A stretch of 64,000 nucleotides of DNA from Adenanthera pavonina (GCA_026686845.1 JAIVEN010000015.1:25215501-25279500), one strand, 5' to 3'; positions 23,172-36,272 are shown, numbered from the stretch's first letter. A program made the numbers and translations. The notes: generated from the letters alone by a model not told the origin.

Positions 23172-23910
23172 TTTTTAAAGGTAGTGTCCATTTTCTATAA
23201 AAAAAAATTATATGTTTAAAACATTCTTGTAATATCTATAAAATCAAGTTTTAGAAAGAAAATTAATGTAAACTTACAAAATTTTCAATGATAAGTTTGG
23301 TCTTTTATATAAACTTTAAATTCAAATTTAAATTTTTTAAGGTCTTCACATATTATCAATATCACGTATGAGTCATTAAGTGTAATTTAATCAGATTCTT
23401 CCTTTTCCATCCACTTTCTCTCGACTTCGGAATGTTCATATTCAATATTAAAACAAAGGCAATTTAACAGTGTTTTATAGCCAGAAGTGAATCTTGAATC
23501 ATTTAGGAAAAAATATGTTCAAAGGCTTATAATAAATTTTAAATTGAAAAATTTGAAAAAAAAAATATAGTCTAGTGACCGAAAATTTTAAAATGTAAGG
23601 GACAAAATACTAACTTTTTAAAAAGTTACTATCAAAATTATTTAAAATTATTACTTTTCTAAAATTTTAGAAGAGATTTTCAAAAACTTGAAGCATTAAT
23701 CATTTTTTAACTTAAATGTAATTATTTAAATATTTATACTTTTTTGAAAATTATAAAATTAACTTCATTTCTTTTTTATAAGTCCTTTTAAACATTATTT
23801 CAAATTATAAGTTTTTTTTAAAAGTTCAAGAAAATATTAATTATTATTTTCTCAATTATACATTTATCCTATTATAAGTCTTTTTATACACTTATCATAA
23901 AATTAGGTGA

Positions 23911-24201
23911 TGCTCCCACCGTCTCATATATTATGAGACTTTTTACAAACTTTTTTTTATCCCTCAATATAAAACCTTTTATAGGATTTAGTGGAGCATA
24001 TATGAGCTTTTTCTAAAAAATAATATAAATTTACTCTACAACTAACCCTTTTTTTTTCACAAGAAAAGTTAATAAAATTAATGAAGGGCAATTTTAAAAA
24101 GAAATTTGTTTTACAAAATTAAGACTTTAAACTAATTATAACTACCTTTTTTAATCCATGTAATGTTTTTCTTTAAACTTCTTATAGGACGGAGGGAGTA
24201 A
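23911..24201. mobile_element. Stowaway-like MITE
   Basis: The left end TGCTCCCACCGTCTCATATA pairs with the right end CTTATAGGACGGAGGGAGTA. These are near-consensus CTCCCTCCGTCC ends of the superfamily. The length is 291 bp with an AT-rich interior. From 23172 to 23910 there is AT-rich sequence with nothing recognised. Confidence 0.7.
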
Positions 24202-24293
24202 TAAATTATGGACATATTTAAATTTTTTAATATATGTGCTAAAATCTTAAGCGACTTATATAAAAAAATGAAGGGTGGGATTAGGATTTTTAA

Positions 24294-24567
24294 TACTCCT
24301 TTCAATTTCAAATATAAGTAAATTTTGGATGGGATGATTAGTCCTAAATATAGAAAAAAAATATAAATTTTTGTAACAATAAATATAGTATTCTAAAAAA
24401 TTTTCCTCATCAATAAGTATTAATTAGTCTAATGAAAAGAAAAGAGCATGAAGACAATTTAAAAAAATATAGTGTTTTGTTATAAATTAAATAAGTTTAA
24501 TTAATTTTATTGGTATTCACATGTGTGAAGCTTTTTTTTTTTCACGTATTTGAGATTGGAGGGAGTA
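24294..24567. mobile_element. Stowaway-like MITE
   Basis: Left TACTCCTTTCAATTTCAAAT and right ATTTGAGATTGGAGGGAGTA are inverted repeats with a few mismatches. TA at both outer borders fits the family's target preference. The length is 274 bp. Confidence 0.7.
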
Positions 24568-25059
24568 TAAGTTGTCCATTCATTTAGGTAAAGCGTAACC
24601 AGTAAAGAAGAGCATAGGAATCATGCCATGGTAAAGAGAAGAAGGACGAGAATTAATTAGCACAGTCGTGTGTCGGTGCCACCATACATTAAATGGCCCA
24701 AAATCATTAATTTATAGCTTCCCAACAGAATAGGAGGCGATGTGATTTATATTTATAGGTCAATAAACAACTTTTCTTTTTCCAGAAGAATTTCATGATT
24801 TGCCAACGAGAAAAGAATATCTAAGTTCTTGAAAAAAAAAAAAAAGAATGTCTCAATTCTATGGGGCTCTTGATTGAGGTCAAACAATTATTAAACATTA
24901 TTAAGAGTTTCTTAAATAAATTTACTTAATAATTATACTTATGAGTAACAAAAGAAATTAAATTATAAAAAATCTAGATTGGACTACGGCACTACGCTAA
25001 CTTTATTTGATGTATGGATATATTTACTTGATGCTTTTTTAATTTACAAATCATATTTA
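24568..25059. other. intergenic, nothing recognised
   Basis: No coding, RNA gene or element ends were seen in this stretch. Confidence 0.4.
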
Positions 25060-25377
25060 TACTATCTCCGTTTAAAAAAATTGATATTTAAGATTATACG
25101 TGAATTTTATGAAAGTCATTAACTGATATAGGTAGTAGTTAACTTTAATGATAGTGGACTAAAGTATTGTCTTTGTGATAAATACTCATTGAAATTGTAT
25201 TAATTGAAATTAAAAGGAGTTTTTGGTTTAAAAAAATTAAAAGTAGTTTGCAATAATAGTGAAAAGTAAAATTATACTAAAATAATTAATACTTATTGAG
25301 ATTATTAAGTGACAATTTTTTTTTTTGAAAAATAGTCAAAACTCCAAAGTGACAAATTTTTTTAAACATATAGAGTA
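25060..25377. mobile_element. decayed Stowaway-like MITE
   Basis: Left TACTATCTCCGTTTAAAAAA and right TTTTTTTAAACATATAGAGTA form an imperfect inverted pair. The interior is AT-rich. The following 25378-25783 holds no recognised feature. Confidence 0.45.
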
Positions 25378-27289
25378 AAACACCACGACTTTCCTCTTGT
25401 TTTACCTTAATTACAGTAAATTCTATTTTAGAAACCTATATAAACTTCTCCTGATGTCAAAAGTTATGTTATATAGATATTTCATTTATTTTGAAGATTT
25501 CATTTTCATCAACACAACCGTTAATTAAATGTTAAATTTAATTATTAAACTTTTTGTTGAACCCAAAATACTCCTATTTGACATACATAATATTTAATTA
25601 AATATATATTAGCCAAAAATATTTTTAATACATATATATTATAAAGTTGATTAATTCTGTAATTTTAAAATTTTTAATTAAATTTATTTAAACTTATTTA
25701 TAGAAAAAAAGAATAGTATTTTATTAATATGATTTAATAGCACGAGATAAAGTGGTAAATATGATTTATGTTAATATAATTTTGGGAAAACTAAGTTTTT
25801 TTTCCTATAGTTTAACCCAATTTTAAAATCAATCCCTAGAGTTTAATTGTTTTTAAAACAATCCCCCAAGTTTTAGCTATTTCTTCTATTAATCCTCATC
25901 TTTTCCAATATTGTAACAAGGATTGACATGTGGCAGAAACTCTGCTAAAATTGCTGAATTGGTTGATAGAGCACCACATGGTTCATGACTTAGCAGCTAA
26001 CTCAAAACAAAGACAACACGTTAGACTCTATAAACACTTCACTTAAAAAAAATTACATAGCTTCAATTTTGTTGCCTAGTGGTGTGGTCAAGCCAGGGTT
26101 ACCTTGGAGTAAAATTCTTCCTCTTCTCCTTATCTTGTGTTCGGTGAGGTCTAAGGCTTTTGCTGTTGGCAAGCTTCAAGAATTAGGGGCGTGCTTCATC
26201 ATCTTCTCTCTGTCTTCTCCATCAAATAAGGTGCGTGATTCTATTTCTACCTCTTCTTCATCGATCTTTGCTTCTTATTTTTTCTTAAAATTTGGTGGGG
26301 TGTTTCAGGGTACGAGGACCAATGATGAAGGGTGGGAGTGGGCAAAGAAGGCATTGAAATATGGTGTTCGGTGGTGTAGACTGAGCACGAATGGAATAAA
26401 CATCGCACTTGCTCCACCTCTGTTTTGCCATTTGAGAACAGAGTCATTTATCTTGCCAACATGTTATGCTTAAGACAATATCTATAAAAGACCATTACCC
26501 TCAATCCGTGTGATTTCATGATTCGTGTCTCACTTTCTTGTTTTCTTTTAATCATATACATATATATATGTATATATATCCCAATGTTCATTTTTTACTT
26601 TAAAAGTTTCACCCACATTAAATCATCTTGATTTTTACCTATAAATTAAAATTCTAACCTCCTGAGTTTAGAAGTTTGGCAATATAATTAACTTAATGAG
26701 AATCTAGAATAAAAATTACAATTAATGAATATATATATATATACTAGTTGAGAAGAGACTCAAGAAAAGGGAAAAACCTACTAACTAATTAGAAAACTAT
26801 AGTTTAGGACAAAGGATGATGATGATTTAGGCTCATCCACCATCAGTTGTTTATTACAATAATAATCATATGGGAATTTGCAGCATAAAAGCATATTGGA
26901 TTGGGCATTGATACATGAAGCAAAGGCAACTCCTCAAAGTTCTAAAACTAATAGCATCCATGAATAATACTAACAATAAATGGATAATTTAACAGTACAA
27001 TTGATTTTTAAATGAATTTCTAATTTTTGTAGAGATGTAAGAATTTGCATTAATTTTTGATGGTAATTAATAGTGAGGGCAGCATGGCCTCATAAATATA
27101 TTCTTAATAAGTATGATCGTACGTTGTCGTCAAGAAAAGCATACAAGTTTAAAGCTGACCACTATTAATCATATATTACAGCTCGAGTGAAACACTTGCA
27201 ATTAGCAAGATACATTAGCAAGAACCAACCATAGGCCAAATATACAAACATGGACAGTGAAATGTTTCACATCCTCTTTCTAGCTCTCT

Positions 27290-27320
27290 TTGTCTCTGTC
27301 TCTCTCTCTCTCTCTCTCAA
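27290..27320 (+). repeat. TC microsatellite
   Basis: A run of TCTCTCTC units at about 27297-27318, preceded by imperfect TCTTTGTCTCTG sequence. Confidence 0.9.
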
Positions 27321-27496
27321 ACCCATCGAAGACATAAACTTAAAAATGATAACTAACAAAAACAATAACAAAAACCGGTAGACAATGCAAACTTTGTTAC
27401 GGGTCAAGGGTCCAAATTAATCAAAGAAGTTCCAAAATCGGAGATAGGGAGAAGAATGGTGATGATTGAAGTGATGGATAGATGAAAGGAATGCAA

Positions 27497-27691
27497 CTAG
27501 TGGAGCTTACTGAGGCTAGAGTTGGGTGCAAAACTGGCAACAACGAGAGCTTCGTCCCAAAGCTTTTGAAGAAACCCCTTTGATTCATGAGGATGAATGT
27601 CAAGCTTAAGGTGAGTAATTTGTTTGCCATGTAAACTGCCACTTGTGCCACTATTTCCCATGTCACCCAAAGTTAATGCCGTCATTTCCAT
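27497..27691 (-). pseudogene. unrecognised open frame, possible captured gene fragment
   Basis: A 64-codon frame includes HLKLDIHPHESKGFLQKLWD followed by EALVVASFAPNSS, which reads like folded protein rather than random translation. I do not recognise a family. It lies between the two degenerate inverted ends at 25784 and 27837, so it may be host sequence carried by that candidate element. An overlapping frame on the same strand (27421-27666) is probably a shadow. Confidence 0.25.
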
Positions 27692-27989
27692 TTGTGCGTC
27701 CTCAATGCATTATATAAAAGAAGGGGACCAATGGTTGAAATGGTGCAAACAATAGGGATTCATTTAAAAAAATTTAAACTGCAGGGATGGATTTCCAAAC
27801 TCACTCAAACTAGAGGGATCAAATGCTGAATTTTTCCTATTAATTAAGGGCAATAAATTTAATTGGGTTTCACTCTTAAGTGGAGTTAAGTGGAGTTGTC
27901 AGACTGTCATACCTGATTTTTAATAAAAAATATAATAATAATGGAGTTACTATCAAAATTTTGAACAAAAAATTTAAAAAATCTAAAGA

Positions 27990-28372
27990 TGTAGTCTACC
28001 CATTCAAATAATTGCATTATAATACTATGGCATACAATGTCCATTATAATTGCAGGCACATAAAAGGCAAAATAGTATATTTCAAGCTTAAAACAACTAA
28101 TAATAACTCATGGTGAAATTCGATTATCACTTTACACCTAATTATGCATAGAAGAATTTTCCATTTATTTGCCATGAGATTTTATTTAGAACGAAGTAGT
28201 ATGACGATGTAGTAGAGAATGATCTACCCATTCAAATAATTGCAATATAATACTATGGCATACAATGTCCACTATAATTACAGGCACACAAAAGCCAAAA
28301 TAGCATATTTCCCAAGCTAAAAAAATAAGAACTCATGATGAAATTCAATGGTCACTTTACACTTAACGAAGT
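27990..28372. repeat. tandem duplication, about 225 bp unit, two copies
   Basis: CTACCCATTCAAATAATTGC, ATACTATGGCATACAATGTC, ATTTCAAGC/ATTTCCCAAGC and TCACTTTACAC occur in order at about 27998-28137 and again at about 28222-28360. The copies differ by scattered substitutions and small indels. No coding is apparent. Confidence 0.85.
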
Positions 28373-30952
28373 AGTATGCCATTCAAATAAGAATCATTGA
28401 AAAGTTTAATGACTTACCTTTGTAGATAGTAAATCTCATATTGCAACCACAATATTTCATCGGCTTTCTTCTCACAATTCTTTCTCCTTTTTTTTTTTCT
28501 TTGGCTCTATCCTCCTCAGCCCGAGTTCGCCATTCATTTTTTCAATTTGAAATATTTTAAATTTTGAAAATAATAATCTAATAGAAATAATATCTTAATC
28601 TCCTAATTGAATCCCATTTAAGAGATATTTATTATTATTGATTTATTTTCTCTTTATATTATTTCTATATTTTTTTAAATCTTATGGATATGGAAGTTAG
28701 TAAGATCTTAAAAGATAATCTCTTGATTTTTTTTATTTTATTTTAATCAAAAGATATTTTTCAAATTTTACTCTATAATCTTTAAAGATAACCCAAGAAT
28801 ATTTTATATTTTAATCTCTTAAATTTTTAAATCTTCTAGGATATTATGCATTTATTTTATTATTTTTCCTATGAACTCTAAACAAAAACATTTTCTTTTA
28901 TGTATTTATTATTTTTTTACTAAATGAGTCGGACAAAATATAATGTTTACAGTTATAATTCAACCCTTTCGCCCATTTTAGTTTAACTTTCAAATAGTGA
29001 TCAAATAAAATCGTTTCTTTCCTTTATGAAACTTTCAAACAATGAAATATTATATTCTATTCCACTCCACTCCATTCCATTATACATTATTCCATTAATA
29101 GCCATTTAATTTCATTCTAAAGTTCCAAATGCACCCTTAATATGTATTCTTTGTAGAGTTACACATAAACCAAGTCACATTGGGTTGATTGCCAACCCGA
29201 AACCCTACCCAATATGACCATGAGTTCAGCATTTGAGTCCATAGTATGGTTTGACTAGGAGTAACCCGGGATAAGATCAGGTTTGTCCAAACCAATTCCA
29301 ATTACATCAAGTTAAAAGATTGCTTGTCATTCTTTTTCCTTAAATTTTGTAAAATATGGCCCAACCATTCCAGCATCAGAACTCGAACAAGAACACTAGC
29401 ATATAATAAAAAATCAGAACTCAAAAGAAGGAGACTAACATATAATTAAAAAGAAAACTTGAAGAAGAAGAACATAAATTGCCAATTTAAAGGCAACCAA
29501 AAACATTTTTATGTAATTAGATTCGGAAAAAAAATCAAACTCAGAATTAGAAATCAATTTTAGCAAATATAGCAAGAAATCTACCACCAATTCTAACATT
29601 AGAACTCAAACAAGAACACTGGAACATGAAGATAAAACAGAGGACTTGAACTTAGAATGCAAAAGGAAGAATGAAGAGGACAAATCAAAAAACAAAAACA
29701 ACCTAGTTCTTTTGGTCAACAGTAAATAACTTTTATCTGATAAATTAATGTATTTTTTTTCCAATTTTATCCTTAATTAAAGTAAACTTATTATTATAAA
29801 ATATGATTTAAAGAAAATTAAGTGAGAATATTAAATGAGGATATTTGTGGAAAAAAAATTTCCTTTAAAACATTTGACTGTTTTCTTAGTTTTCATGATT
29901 TAATTATTTATTTGTTATATTTTAAAATAAGGGGAATATAAGATACTTTCCATGCAATATTCCTCAAATTTTAGGAAATTGTTAGGGAAAACAATTTAAC
30001 TAAAACTTTTGTTAACTCCAAGAAATTCATTCTTTTCAACACCATTCCTTGGGTTATTTTAGTGATAAAATGTACATGATTGAATTAACGAGACCCAAAA
30101 AAAAAAAGCGCATAATAGGAATAGAGAGCGTATAGATATCGTTTTTCTATGAAAATGCATAATTTGATCTTGATTTTATTCAATTGTAGAGCTGTTATAC
30201 TTTATTGTCGAGTTTATACAAGAAAGGAATCAAGTTGAGCTGCCACCCCAAAATTGTAGAATATATAGCTTGAATTCAAAATGTTAGACAAGCCACTTCT
30301 CGCTGCAACGGTGGTTCTTTTCAGTTACATTGCCGTTCAATTAATAAGGAAAAAAAAATATTTGATAAAATGTGTGTGCGTGTGTGTGTTTTTTTAATCT
30401 TTTTTGGCATCATCTTCTGGTCGAGTGATATCAGAATATGTTTATGACCAACAAGCACTTCATGGTTCATGCAGTCAAACTTGAATAATACAATTACTTG
30501 TGACTAGGGGTTGGACTGGGTTGATCAAGTCAGGAAAACCGGCCCAACATGGCCAAATCAGGCTGGGTTGGGCTGAGCTGAAAAGATCCATAAGAAAACT
30601 GACTCATGACTGGGCTGAAAAACTGGCCCAGTTCGAGTTGCCGGAAAATTTGTTTTTTATATAGTTTCATTCCCATGCAGAGCCCCTTTCAATTGCTCGG
30701 CCCGTTATAACTGGACTTGGATTATTAAAAATCGGTCCTTTTAATTTAAATTGACTGGCCCATGGAGTTGTATTAGCTCCCTATGTCGTGCATCCACTCG
30801 CTTTCTGTCCATATTATTATTATGCCACCATAACTGGACCAAACCTTTCCAACCAAAACCAATGTCTCCCAACCATAAAAAAAAAAAAACTCTACTTCCT
30901 AGTTCTTCAAACATCCTAAAAATGATATCATGACCCTAGCCTCGAGAATGAA
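28373..30952. other. AT-rich intergenic, nothing recognised
   Basis: Mostly A/T runs. There is a short TG repeat at about 30370-30390 and a GGCCCAAC/CTGGGCTG-rich patch at 30500-30620, of the kind found in decayed repeats. No gene is supported. Confidence 0.4.
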
Positions 30953-31232
30953 ATACTCCCCCTGTTTCATTATATAGTTTATTTTTTTGAGAAATTTATG
31001 TTTCATAATATAGTGCACTTTACGAATTACGTAGTGTACTTTTTTTTTTTCCTTTGTAAGATTATCTTTGACTAATAGGTCTAAATATTTATTTATTATT
31101 GAAATGTTTCATTCCCAATACATTTCGTTAGGATAATTTGAGAAAAGATGAAAAAAAATTTTAGTTACTAATTATTGTCTTGATACGTATACGGTAGTTA
31201 AAAATACACTATAAACTGGAATAGAGGAAGTA
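30953..31232. mobile_element. Stowaway-like MITE
   Basis: Left ATACTCCCCCTGTTTCATTA and right TAAACTGGAATAGAGGAAGT form an imperfect inverted pair. The length is about 280 bp. The following 31233-32201 is AT-rich with nothing recognised. Confidence 0.55.
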
Positions 31233-32210
31233 TGACCTAGTGAGTTCCTAGTTTTCACTTGGAAATTCAAAACTCTCCAACCCAAAATCCATAATACACA
31301 ATCGATTGGATCCAATCCAGTTCCTACAAGTTTTGATCACTAAAGCCATGCTTTGTAGGTAAAAAAAGGAGTTTCATATTGGAGAAGAGAAATTATTATT
31401 TATATATTTGATAATTCAAACTTCTTATAAATAAAAAATAAAATAGATTTATTATGGACTCCATTTTCTCTTCCTTTTCCATTTTTTCTAAAAAATACTC
31501 CTTTCTACCAAATATGGGGTAAATGAAAGTTGTTTTCCCTCACCATCACCATCATATAACAATTTATGACCCTAGTTGGAACCCAATTATGCAGCTATAT
31601 TTTAAATTACTTTTTTCATAAGTTTTCATTTTTACCTGCACATGCACTCAAATTGTTTGGAAGTTAATAAATTAATGGTTGTTGGTTGAAAGAAAATTCT
31701 CTTTTTTTTTTCTTTAACACATATATAATTACTATATTTAGGTCAGTTTCCATAATTAATCAACATATGTAAGCAAACTTTTGCTCATTATTCAATTATT
31801 TTTCATTGAAATTAACCTTTTTGAAAATAAAAATGAGTACTTTCACAAGCAATATGTTTATTTAAAAATAGTAGGGAATTATACTTTAGGACTAGTTTTC
31901 AAAACTGATAGCAAATAGGACTTTATTACTGTTAGGTTTTCAAATTTTATTTAGTTTTATTTTTTATCACTTTTTATGAGTCAAAGGTTTCTATATATTA
32001 TTAATTTGGAAAACTGACCATAAAATGTAATTTTTCCTAAAAAACTTTAATGCTCCCGTACAATTACTATTCACGAAATGACAAAAACAACCCAACTCTG
32101 ATCTTAGTTTTACATTGATTTGAATACACAAATCCGTACCACTAAGCCAATTCTATGAAACTAAAAATATTATTCTATAGTATATATTGTTATCTTTCAT
32201 TTTAAATAAA

Positions 32211-32865
32211 GGAAAAATGATACTTAAGGACTAAGACTTTCAATTAATTTTATTTTAGGACTAAAAAATTTAAAAATATCAAAAAAGGATCATAATTTTA
32301 AATTAATTAAAAACATAAATATAAAATGACATAAATGCCCTCGTTAAAACGTTTTACACTCAACATCTATTTTTTACTACTCTTTTTTCATAAATTTAAC
32401 ATTAAACATCCCTAATTTTATATTGAACATATTGTGAAATATGAGTGTAAAATTGAGCAAGTTTAGTGTAAAATTTATGAAAAAGAGTAGTAAAAAATAG
32501 ATGTTGAGTAGTAAAAAATGGAAGTTGAATATAAAATTCTGAGACTTATCCAATGTAAAATCAAGGATATTTAGTGTCAAATCGTGAAATATGAGTAGTA
32601 AAACGCAGAAGATGAGTGTAAAATTCTGAGAGTTGAATTCTTTATTATATTCAGTGTAAAATTTGGGATGTTCAGTGTCAAATTTATGAAAAAGAGTAGT
32701 AAAAAGTAGATGTTGAGTGTAAAACGTTTTAACAAGGGTATTTAGATCATTTCATATTTATGTTTTTAATTAATTTGAAATCATGGTCATTTTTTGGTAT
32801 TTTCAAATTTTGTGATCCTAAAATAGAATTAATTCAAAATTTTGGTTCTCAAGTATCATTTTCCC
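32211..32865. mobile_element. Mutator-type MITE, copy 1, 655 bp
   Basis: The element runs from GGAAAAATGATACTTAAGGA to its inverted partner ending AAGTATCATTTTCCC. It is flanked by an exact 9-bp duplication, TTAAATAAA at 32202-32210 and 32866-32874. Terminal inverted repeats extend for roughly 150-180 bp, including AAAACGTTTTACACTCAACA about 130 bp from each end. The inner part repeats GAGTAGTAAAAA words. There is no transposase. A 9-bp duplication with long inverted ends is the Mutator signature. Confidence 0.88.
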
Positions 32866-33156
32866 TTAAATAAACGGCCTTTTTCTCCTTCAGACTTCCA
32901 ACCTAAAAGCCCCAATTTTCTCATCAAATGCCTTAGATGCAGTTAATTACCTTTTGAATCTGAAGTGTTCTACCTTGAGACCAGCTCAACAAACACACCC
33001 GCATAAACCACAACCAAGAATTCTGGTGAACAATGTTTGCTTTACATTATTATATATTCTTATTATCTACTATTAATAACAGTACTATTTCACATAGCCA
33101 ATCCTCCAACAAGGTACCTGCATAATTTGGAAATCAAGGAAGAGGCAAAGCTAGCC

Positions 33157-33396
33157 ATGGTCTTACCAAGAAAAATGGTTGTGGTTGGCCTTGGAATCCT
33201 GATTTTCATGTTCTTAATGAAAGTCACTGAGGCCAACGATAAGTCAGACTCGATCATCTGCATTCATTCACCAAATATTCCAGGAGACTCTGAAATGAAC
33301 CATGCACATGAAGAATGCACTATCTATGATGATGGTGATAATGACGATTTTGATGATACTTTCAAGGTTGTAGGAAATATGGCAATCTCTCTTTAA
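33157..33396 (+). CDS. predicted small secreted acidic protein, 79 aa
   Basis: The start at 33157 lies in a good plant context (AGCCATGG). Residues 7-24 form a hydrophobic signal-peptide core (MVVVGLGILIFMFLMKVTEA, with likely cleavage after the TEA). The mature part of about 53 residues is acidic, with the run YDDGDNDDFDDTF near the end and just two cysteines (ICIHS and EECTIY) that could form one disulfide. A TATA-like TTATATATTC lies about 110 bp upstream. An in-frame upstream extension to 33037 exists, but its coding looks random. I do not recognise a family; it could be a lineage-specific apoplastic peptide. The single short exon and lack of homologue evidence leave real doubt. Confidence 0.5.
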   Translation: MVLPRKMVVVGLGILIFMFLMKVTEANDKSDSIICIHSPNIPGDSEMNHAHEECTIYDDGDNDDFDDTFKVVGNMAISL

Positions 33397-36272
33397 TCGT
33401 GAAATGCATAATTTGCTCCTCATAATGGTGACAATTCTCATAGTCATTTTAGTTGAAGTATTAGAGAGTTGGTAGACAGAAGAAGGTAGAGTCAGAAAAT
33501 TCAAAACCAAGGTTAGCGTGCTAGCCAGAGCTAGCTAGTGTGGAGTCAAGCAATAAATGGAATTTGAATTTCATTGATAGAACAATATATAATGTGATTT
33601 GTTCTTTCTTGTGTTGTTATAATCTTTTTAAAATCGATCGTAATGCTTTGCTTGATTTCCTTTTCTATATGGCGAAATGTGAGGTTTTATTGCTTGGAAG
33701 ACAACTTCATCCCTTTCATTGGAGATTGCAATCTTTGTATTTCAATGATCTCTTATTTTTCAGTTTTGAATTATTATACGAAGTATTGGTTCAATTTATA
33801 TATCACGCCATGTATTTAAAAAAGCGTCTTCAATTAATGGTGTCAATTTCTATGTCGTTAGCAGACGCTGAAAATTAATTTGATTTGCAGAAACTAACAG
33901 ATCTTCGTTAGGCTACTTTTCTTTTCCATTGTAATAAATCCGTCATTAGTTGAAATTTGGTTATCCTACTTAGTTACGCCTCTAAAATATTAATCACAAT
34001 ATGAAGATCAAGATAGCCTTGTTACTAAATTCATTTTTTTGGTGAGGTGATACTAAATTCATTTATAAAATATTGCTTTTGCAACAACTTGAGTGACGTA
34101 TATTTTAGGATATCACAAGAGATAAGGTTTTTTCAATGATGACTATTGTCACTAACAAAAATCAAGAAGTTATTACCAAAAATCTTCAATAACGGTAATG
34201 GAGACCTTATGAAAAAAAATCGTTGTTATAATTTTATTACTAAAGAACATAATCACGACCAAGAGAAATGTACGTGGAAAATACTTTTCATAATGACCAT
34301 TTGTCTTTTCTAAAGGTTTTAATGGAATCACAAGTTTTTGTTAGGGAATCCATCTACAATGGCCAGCGTGTCCACTTTTTTTTCTTTTGGTGAGACAGCG
34401 TGTCCACTTTTAGTAATTATTTCATGTGATTATAGAAGCGGAGACTTTAATGACAACAATAGTCAATAGTCCTCATTGAAAGTATTTTATGTCGCTCTAA
34501 TCCTTAATATAAGATAATTTTAACCAAATCAAGCGAACTAAGAAGGGGAGTTAAAACTAATTAACTACCTCAATTTCTCCAAAAATCTCAACATTTTTCT
34601 AAAACTACCCTTATTTATTTATTTATTTTTCCTTAGATACATTAAATAGGAGCATTTTTTGGAAATGTATAATAAATATTACCTCATATATTATAAAAGG
34701 TTTTATATTCAGGGTCAAGGTAAAAAATCCTATATATAGGACCGAAGGGAGTATTTTGCTACGCTCACATTAAATCTTCTTGTTGGCAATAAATTCTTCA
34801 TTAATATTGATTAAATTACTGTGAAAGTTATTGCAATATTAATATTTTAATCAAAAGTCATCTATTGTTGGTGTCAAGCGAGAGTTAAGAGTGGGAAGAA
34901 GTCTAATATAAGATAGAAAATTTAGACGATAAAAAGGACATCTATAAGTGGAAAAAGGTATCTAATACCTCAAGGTTTTGGTCAAGATGTGTTGTTAACA
35001 CCCCAATCACATATGTATTCCTAAATTCATTGAAAAAAAAAAAATCCTGTCGGTCTTTCTATCCTGCTTTACACTTCCTTGACACCTTACTTTGGGATCA
35101 AGGCAAAGGTGTATGATAGGCAAGATCTATGAAGACAATAGTCCATGTTGATTGATGGGACCCACAATTGTCCATATTTTGGAGGAAAAAGGAAATACAC
35201 AAGTGAATCAGAGCCCAAGTGGAGGTAGGTTTGTTAGTCTCTAGAAATTTGTGCCATTTCTACATATTTTCTGTGAGTTAATTATGTATTTATTTTTTCA
35301 TATTTAGCCTTGTTTTTATTATTTGGCAGATTTTATTATTTTGCTTTTTATAGGAATCTTTTGGTAGAGAAGTCAAGCCACTCATGTCACTTGAAAGAGC
35401 TAGGGAAGCATAAGAAGATGGAAGACAATTGTTGAATGCTAGACCGCAAACTGTTTGAAAAGAAACTTGGCCACAGCCAACTTTGCTTGGCTGCAGCCAA
35501 AAGCTCTCAAAATTGGACTTGGCCGTAGCAAGAAAATTTTAGCTATGGCACAACCCATGATAGCAAAACGTGCAGTTCTATTTAGCTCGATTCTCCAAGG
35601 GTTTGCAATATATATTTGTTCTCTCTACTTGGTGTCAACATTCTGGACCAAAGGAGTGCAAAGTGGAGTCCATGGAAGCTTTGGGGAGCTAGGGATTGGC
35701 TTGGGATGGAGATTTGGTGATCTACTTCCTAGTTTTTTCTCTTTCTTTGCTTCCTGCTTTTGGGTTGTTCTTTAATCAGTTTAGCTTGTTGATTTTCTTT
35801 ACTCTCTATGTGCAATAACCTCTTGTTCAACTCTTGTTTTTGGGATTCTTTTAGCTTTATTTATGGATTAGTACATGTTTTCCACTTTCTATCTGTTGCA
35901 TTTTAATGGTATTTATGTTTATGCTCTTCATGCTTATTTATTTTGGATTGATTAGAATATTTGAATGCATCTTAGAGATAGGGAAATTGGAATAGACTTT
36001 CAATTGGATTATGTGTGAACTTGAAACATGTATTGTTAAGTGGAAGGTTTTGCCATTGAGGTAGAGATATACTCTTTGGCCTCGTATAGTCAATTTAGGG
36101 CTTGAACATGAAATTGGGGGGTTTTTGTTAATTGCATGGGAGATTGTGCAATTAACAAAATTGGACACTTATTTGAGACATAGAGAGAGCTCTTATAAGT
36201 AAAATTGAAACCCTAGACTATCACTAAATACAATAAATTGTAATAAACAATTGATAATTCATATACTACTAA
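33397..36272. other. intergenic, mostly unassigned
   Basis: 34497-34755 looks like a decayed Stowaway-like MITE (it ends TAGGACCGAAGGGAGTA). The 35440-35780 stretch, with GGCCACAGCCAAC and GGCTGCAGCCAAAAGC, looks like old retroelement DNA, but no termini were found; the open frame there shows no domain. Confidence 0.35.

Larger units (their letters stand above)
25784..27837. mobile_element. candidate decayed Mutator-like element
   Basis: The left end (GGGAAAACTAAG, then CCTATAGTTTAACC and ATCAATCCCTAGAGTTTAA) aligns loosely with the inverted right end (GGAAAAATTCAG, then CCTCTAGTTTGAG and ATCCATCCCTGCAGTTTAA). That gives degenerate terminal inverted repeats of about 65 bp. Flanking 9-mers TATAATTTT and TATTAATTA agree at only 6 of 9 places, so the target duplication is unproven. 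The interior has gene-like base composition at 26060-26470 and 27420-27690 but no transposase. It could be a Pack-MULE. Confidence 0.35.

Noticed and set aside
26069..26473. 134-codon plus-strand frame
   Set aside because: Starts at TTG, serine-rich low-complexity translation, no recognised domain.
32377..32580. Minus-strand frame in the Mutator-type MITE (also 36402-36650)
   Set aside because: Phe/Asn/Leu-rich translation of repeat DNA; present only because the two MITE copies are similar.
33540..33878. 112-codon frame after the small secreted protein gene
   Set aside because: No start context or domain; likely chance in AT-rich DNA.
35455..35775. 106-codon frame
   Set aside because: No family recognised; sits in sequence that looks like old retroelement DNA.
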